From Glebionis coronaria (taxonomy: Eukaryota; Streptophyta; Magnoliopsida; Asterales; Asteraceae): a stretch of 64,000 nucleotides of DNA. Under the pieces are notes generated by a model, which had not been told where the DNA came from, made no database searches, and saw only the letters and a program-made list of their open reading frames with translations. Shown here piece by piece: positions 63,777 through 64,000 of this stretch. Positions within the stretch are counted from its first letter, which is position 1, and each line of letters opens with the position of its first letter. Position numbers and translations under genes: made by a program. The stretch covers positions 390,561,039-390,625,038 of the forward strand of contig CM046879.1 of the NCBI GenBank assembly GCA_025667525.1, in the 5' to 3' direction.

Positions 63777-64000
63777 ACAAGTTATAGAGAACTGGGTCGA
63801 TTTTGAAAATTGTCCTAAACTATAACTTTGGTGTCGAAAGTATTTATTCTTCATAAGCACACAACTCCTCTGCAACGCTCCGGTATGATCACTTTTAGTT
63901 TTGTTTTGTATTATAGATGTATCCCTCATAACTGAAATGAGTTCCCGAGTATTTATTAAGTAAATACTACGATACTGTATTGGAATTATTGAAAGTACGC

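Larger units (their letters stand above)
61464..64000 (+). mobile_element. R6: Ty3/gypsy element, 5' part only
   Basis: It starts TGTGATAACCTGAAACC, has a TATA box at 61901, an end-of-LTR motif GGGGGTGTTAGA and a Met-type PBS variant. Patches such as GTAGCCTCACTC, ATGTTTTATTACCC...CGAGGG, TGGACCCGAATG and AATAGTACTATT match the R4 LTR read on its own coding strand, so R4 and R6 belong to one lineage. The rest lies beyond the window. The alternative, a chance deletion breakpoint at 61464, is less likely because both an LTR start and a PBS are visible. Confidence 0.8.

Overview
The window looks like nuclear DNA of a flowering plant. The gag-like protein at 8822-11023 and the broken reading frame at 1918-3137 resemble LTR-retrotransposon proteins that I associate with Asteraceae, especially the Tanacetum/Artemisia/Chrysanthemum group. 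That placement is recognition from memory, not a search. I see no ordinary host gene. Essentially all 64 kb is a nest of LTR retrotransposons plus one block of mitochondrial DNA.

Layout, with my own labels. R0 (1-3137 and 22849-23192) is the oldest fragment visible on the left; it has a TATA box, a leader full of TTCCGAAT-type motifs and a broken ORF. R3 (3138-22843, +) is a Ty3/gypsy chromovirus (gag, protease, RT, RNase H, integrase, chromodomain; 2.7-kb LTRs, TSD AATAA) inserted at the stop codon of the R0 ORF. R5 (5919-14841, +) is a non-autonomous Copia-like element with 458-bp LTRs that look identical, inserted inside the primer-binding site of R3 (TSD AGAGC). R1 (23193 to beyond 61463, +) is an Athila-like Ty3/gypsy element with gag, PR, RT, RNase H and IN, all broken. 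R4 (30110-57007, -) is a decayed gypsy element inserted in the RT gene of R1 (TSD AGTAC). Its left LTR holds about 4.1 kb of mitochondrial-type DNA with part of ccmFN. R2 (41217-51817, -) is a young non-autonomous relative of R1 inserted in R4 (TSD GCGCG; two 2432-bp LTRs); it carries one intact 900-codon ORF. R6 (61464 to the right edge, +) is another gypsy element, a sibling of R4, whose 5' LTR appears to interrupt the 3' LTR of R1.

Relative age follows from the nesting and LTR divergence: R0 is oldest; R1, R4 and R3 are intermediate; R2 (about eight LTR differences by eye) and R5 (none seen) are youngest. R1 and R2 look like an autonomous/parasite pair, because they share the leader, the PBS and about 2 kb of 3' noncoding sequence but differ in coding content.

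The most unusual content lies in R5 and R3. Downstream of its gag-like ORF, R5 carries a tandem array of about seven units, each built of four hairpins. The stem sequences change between units while pairing is kept and loops stay alike, which suggests selected RNA structure. The LTR of R5 is compound: it contains a second PPT plus LTR head, and each PPT/LTR junction is enclosed by a different 11-bp stem. R3 has three short GT...AG segments (73-84 bp) that interrupt the end of gag; two of them can be removed with exact reading-frame continuity, so they look like spliceosomal micro-introns inside a retrotransposon.
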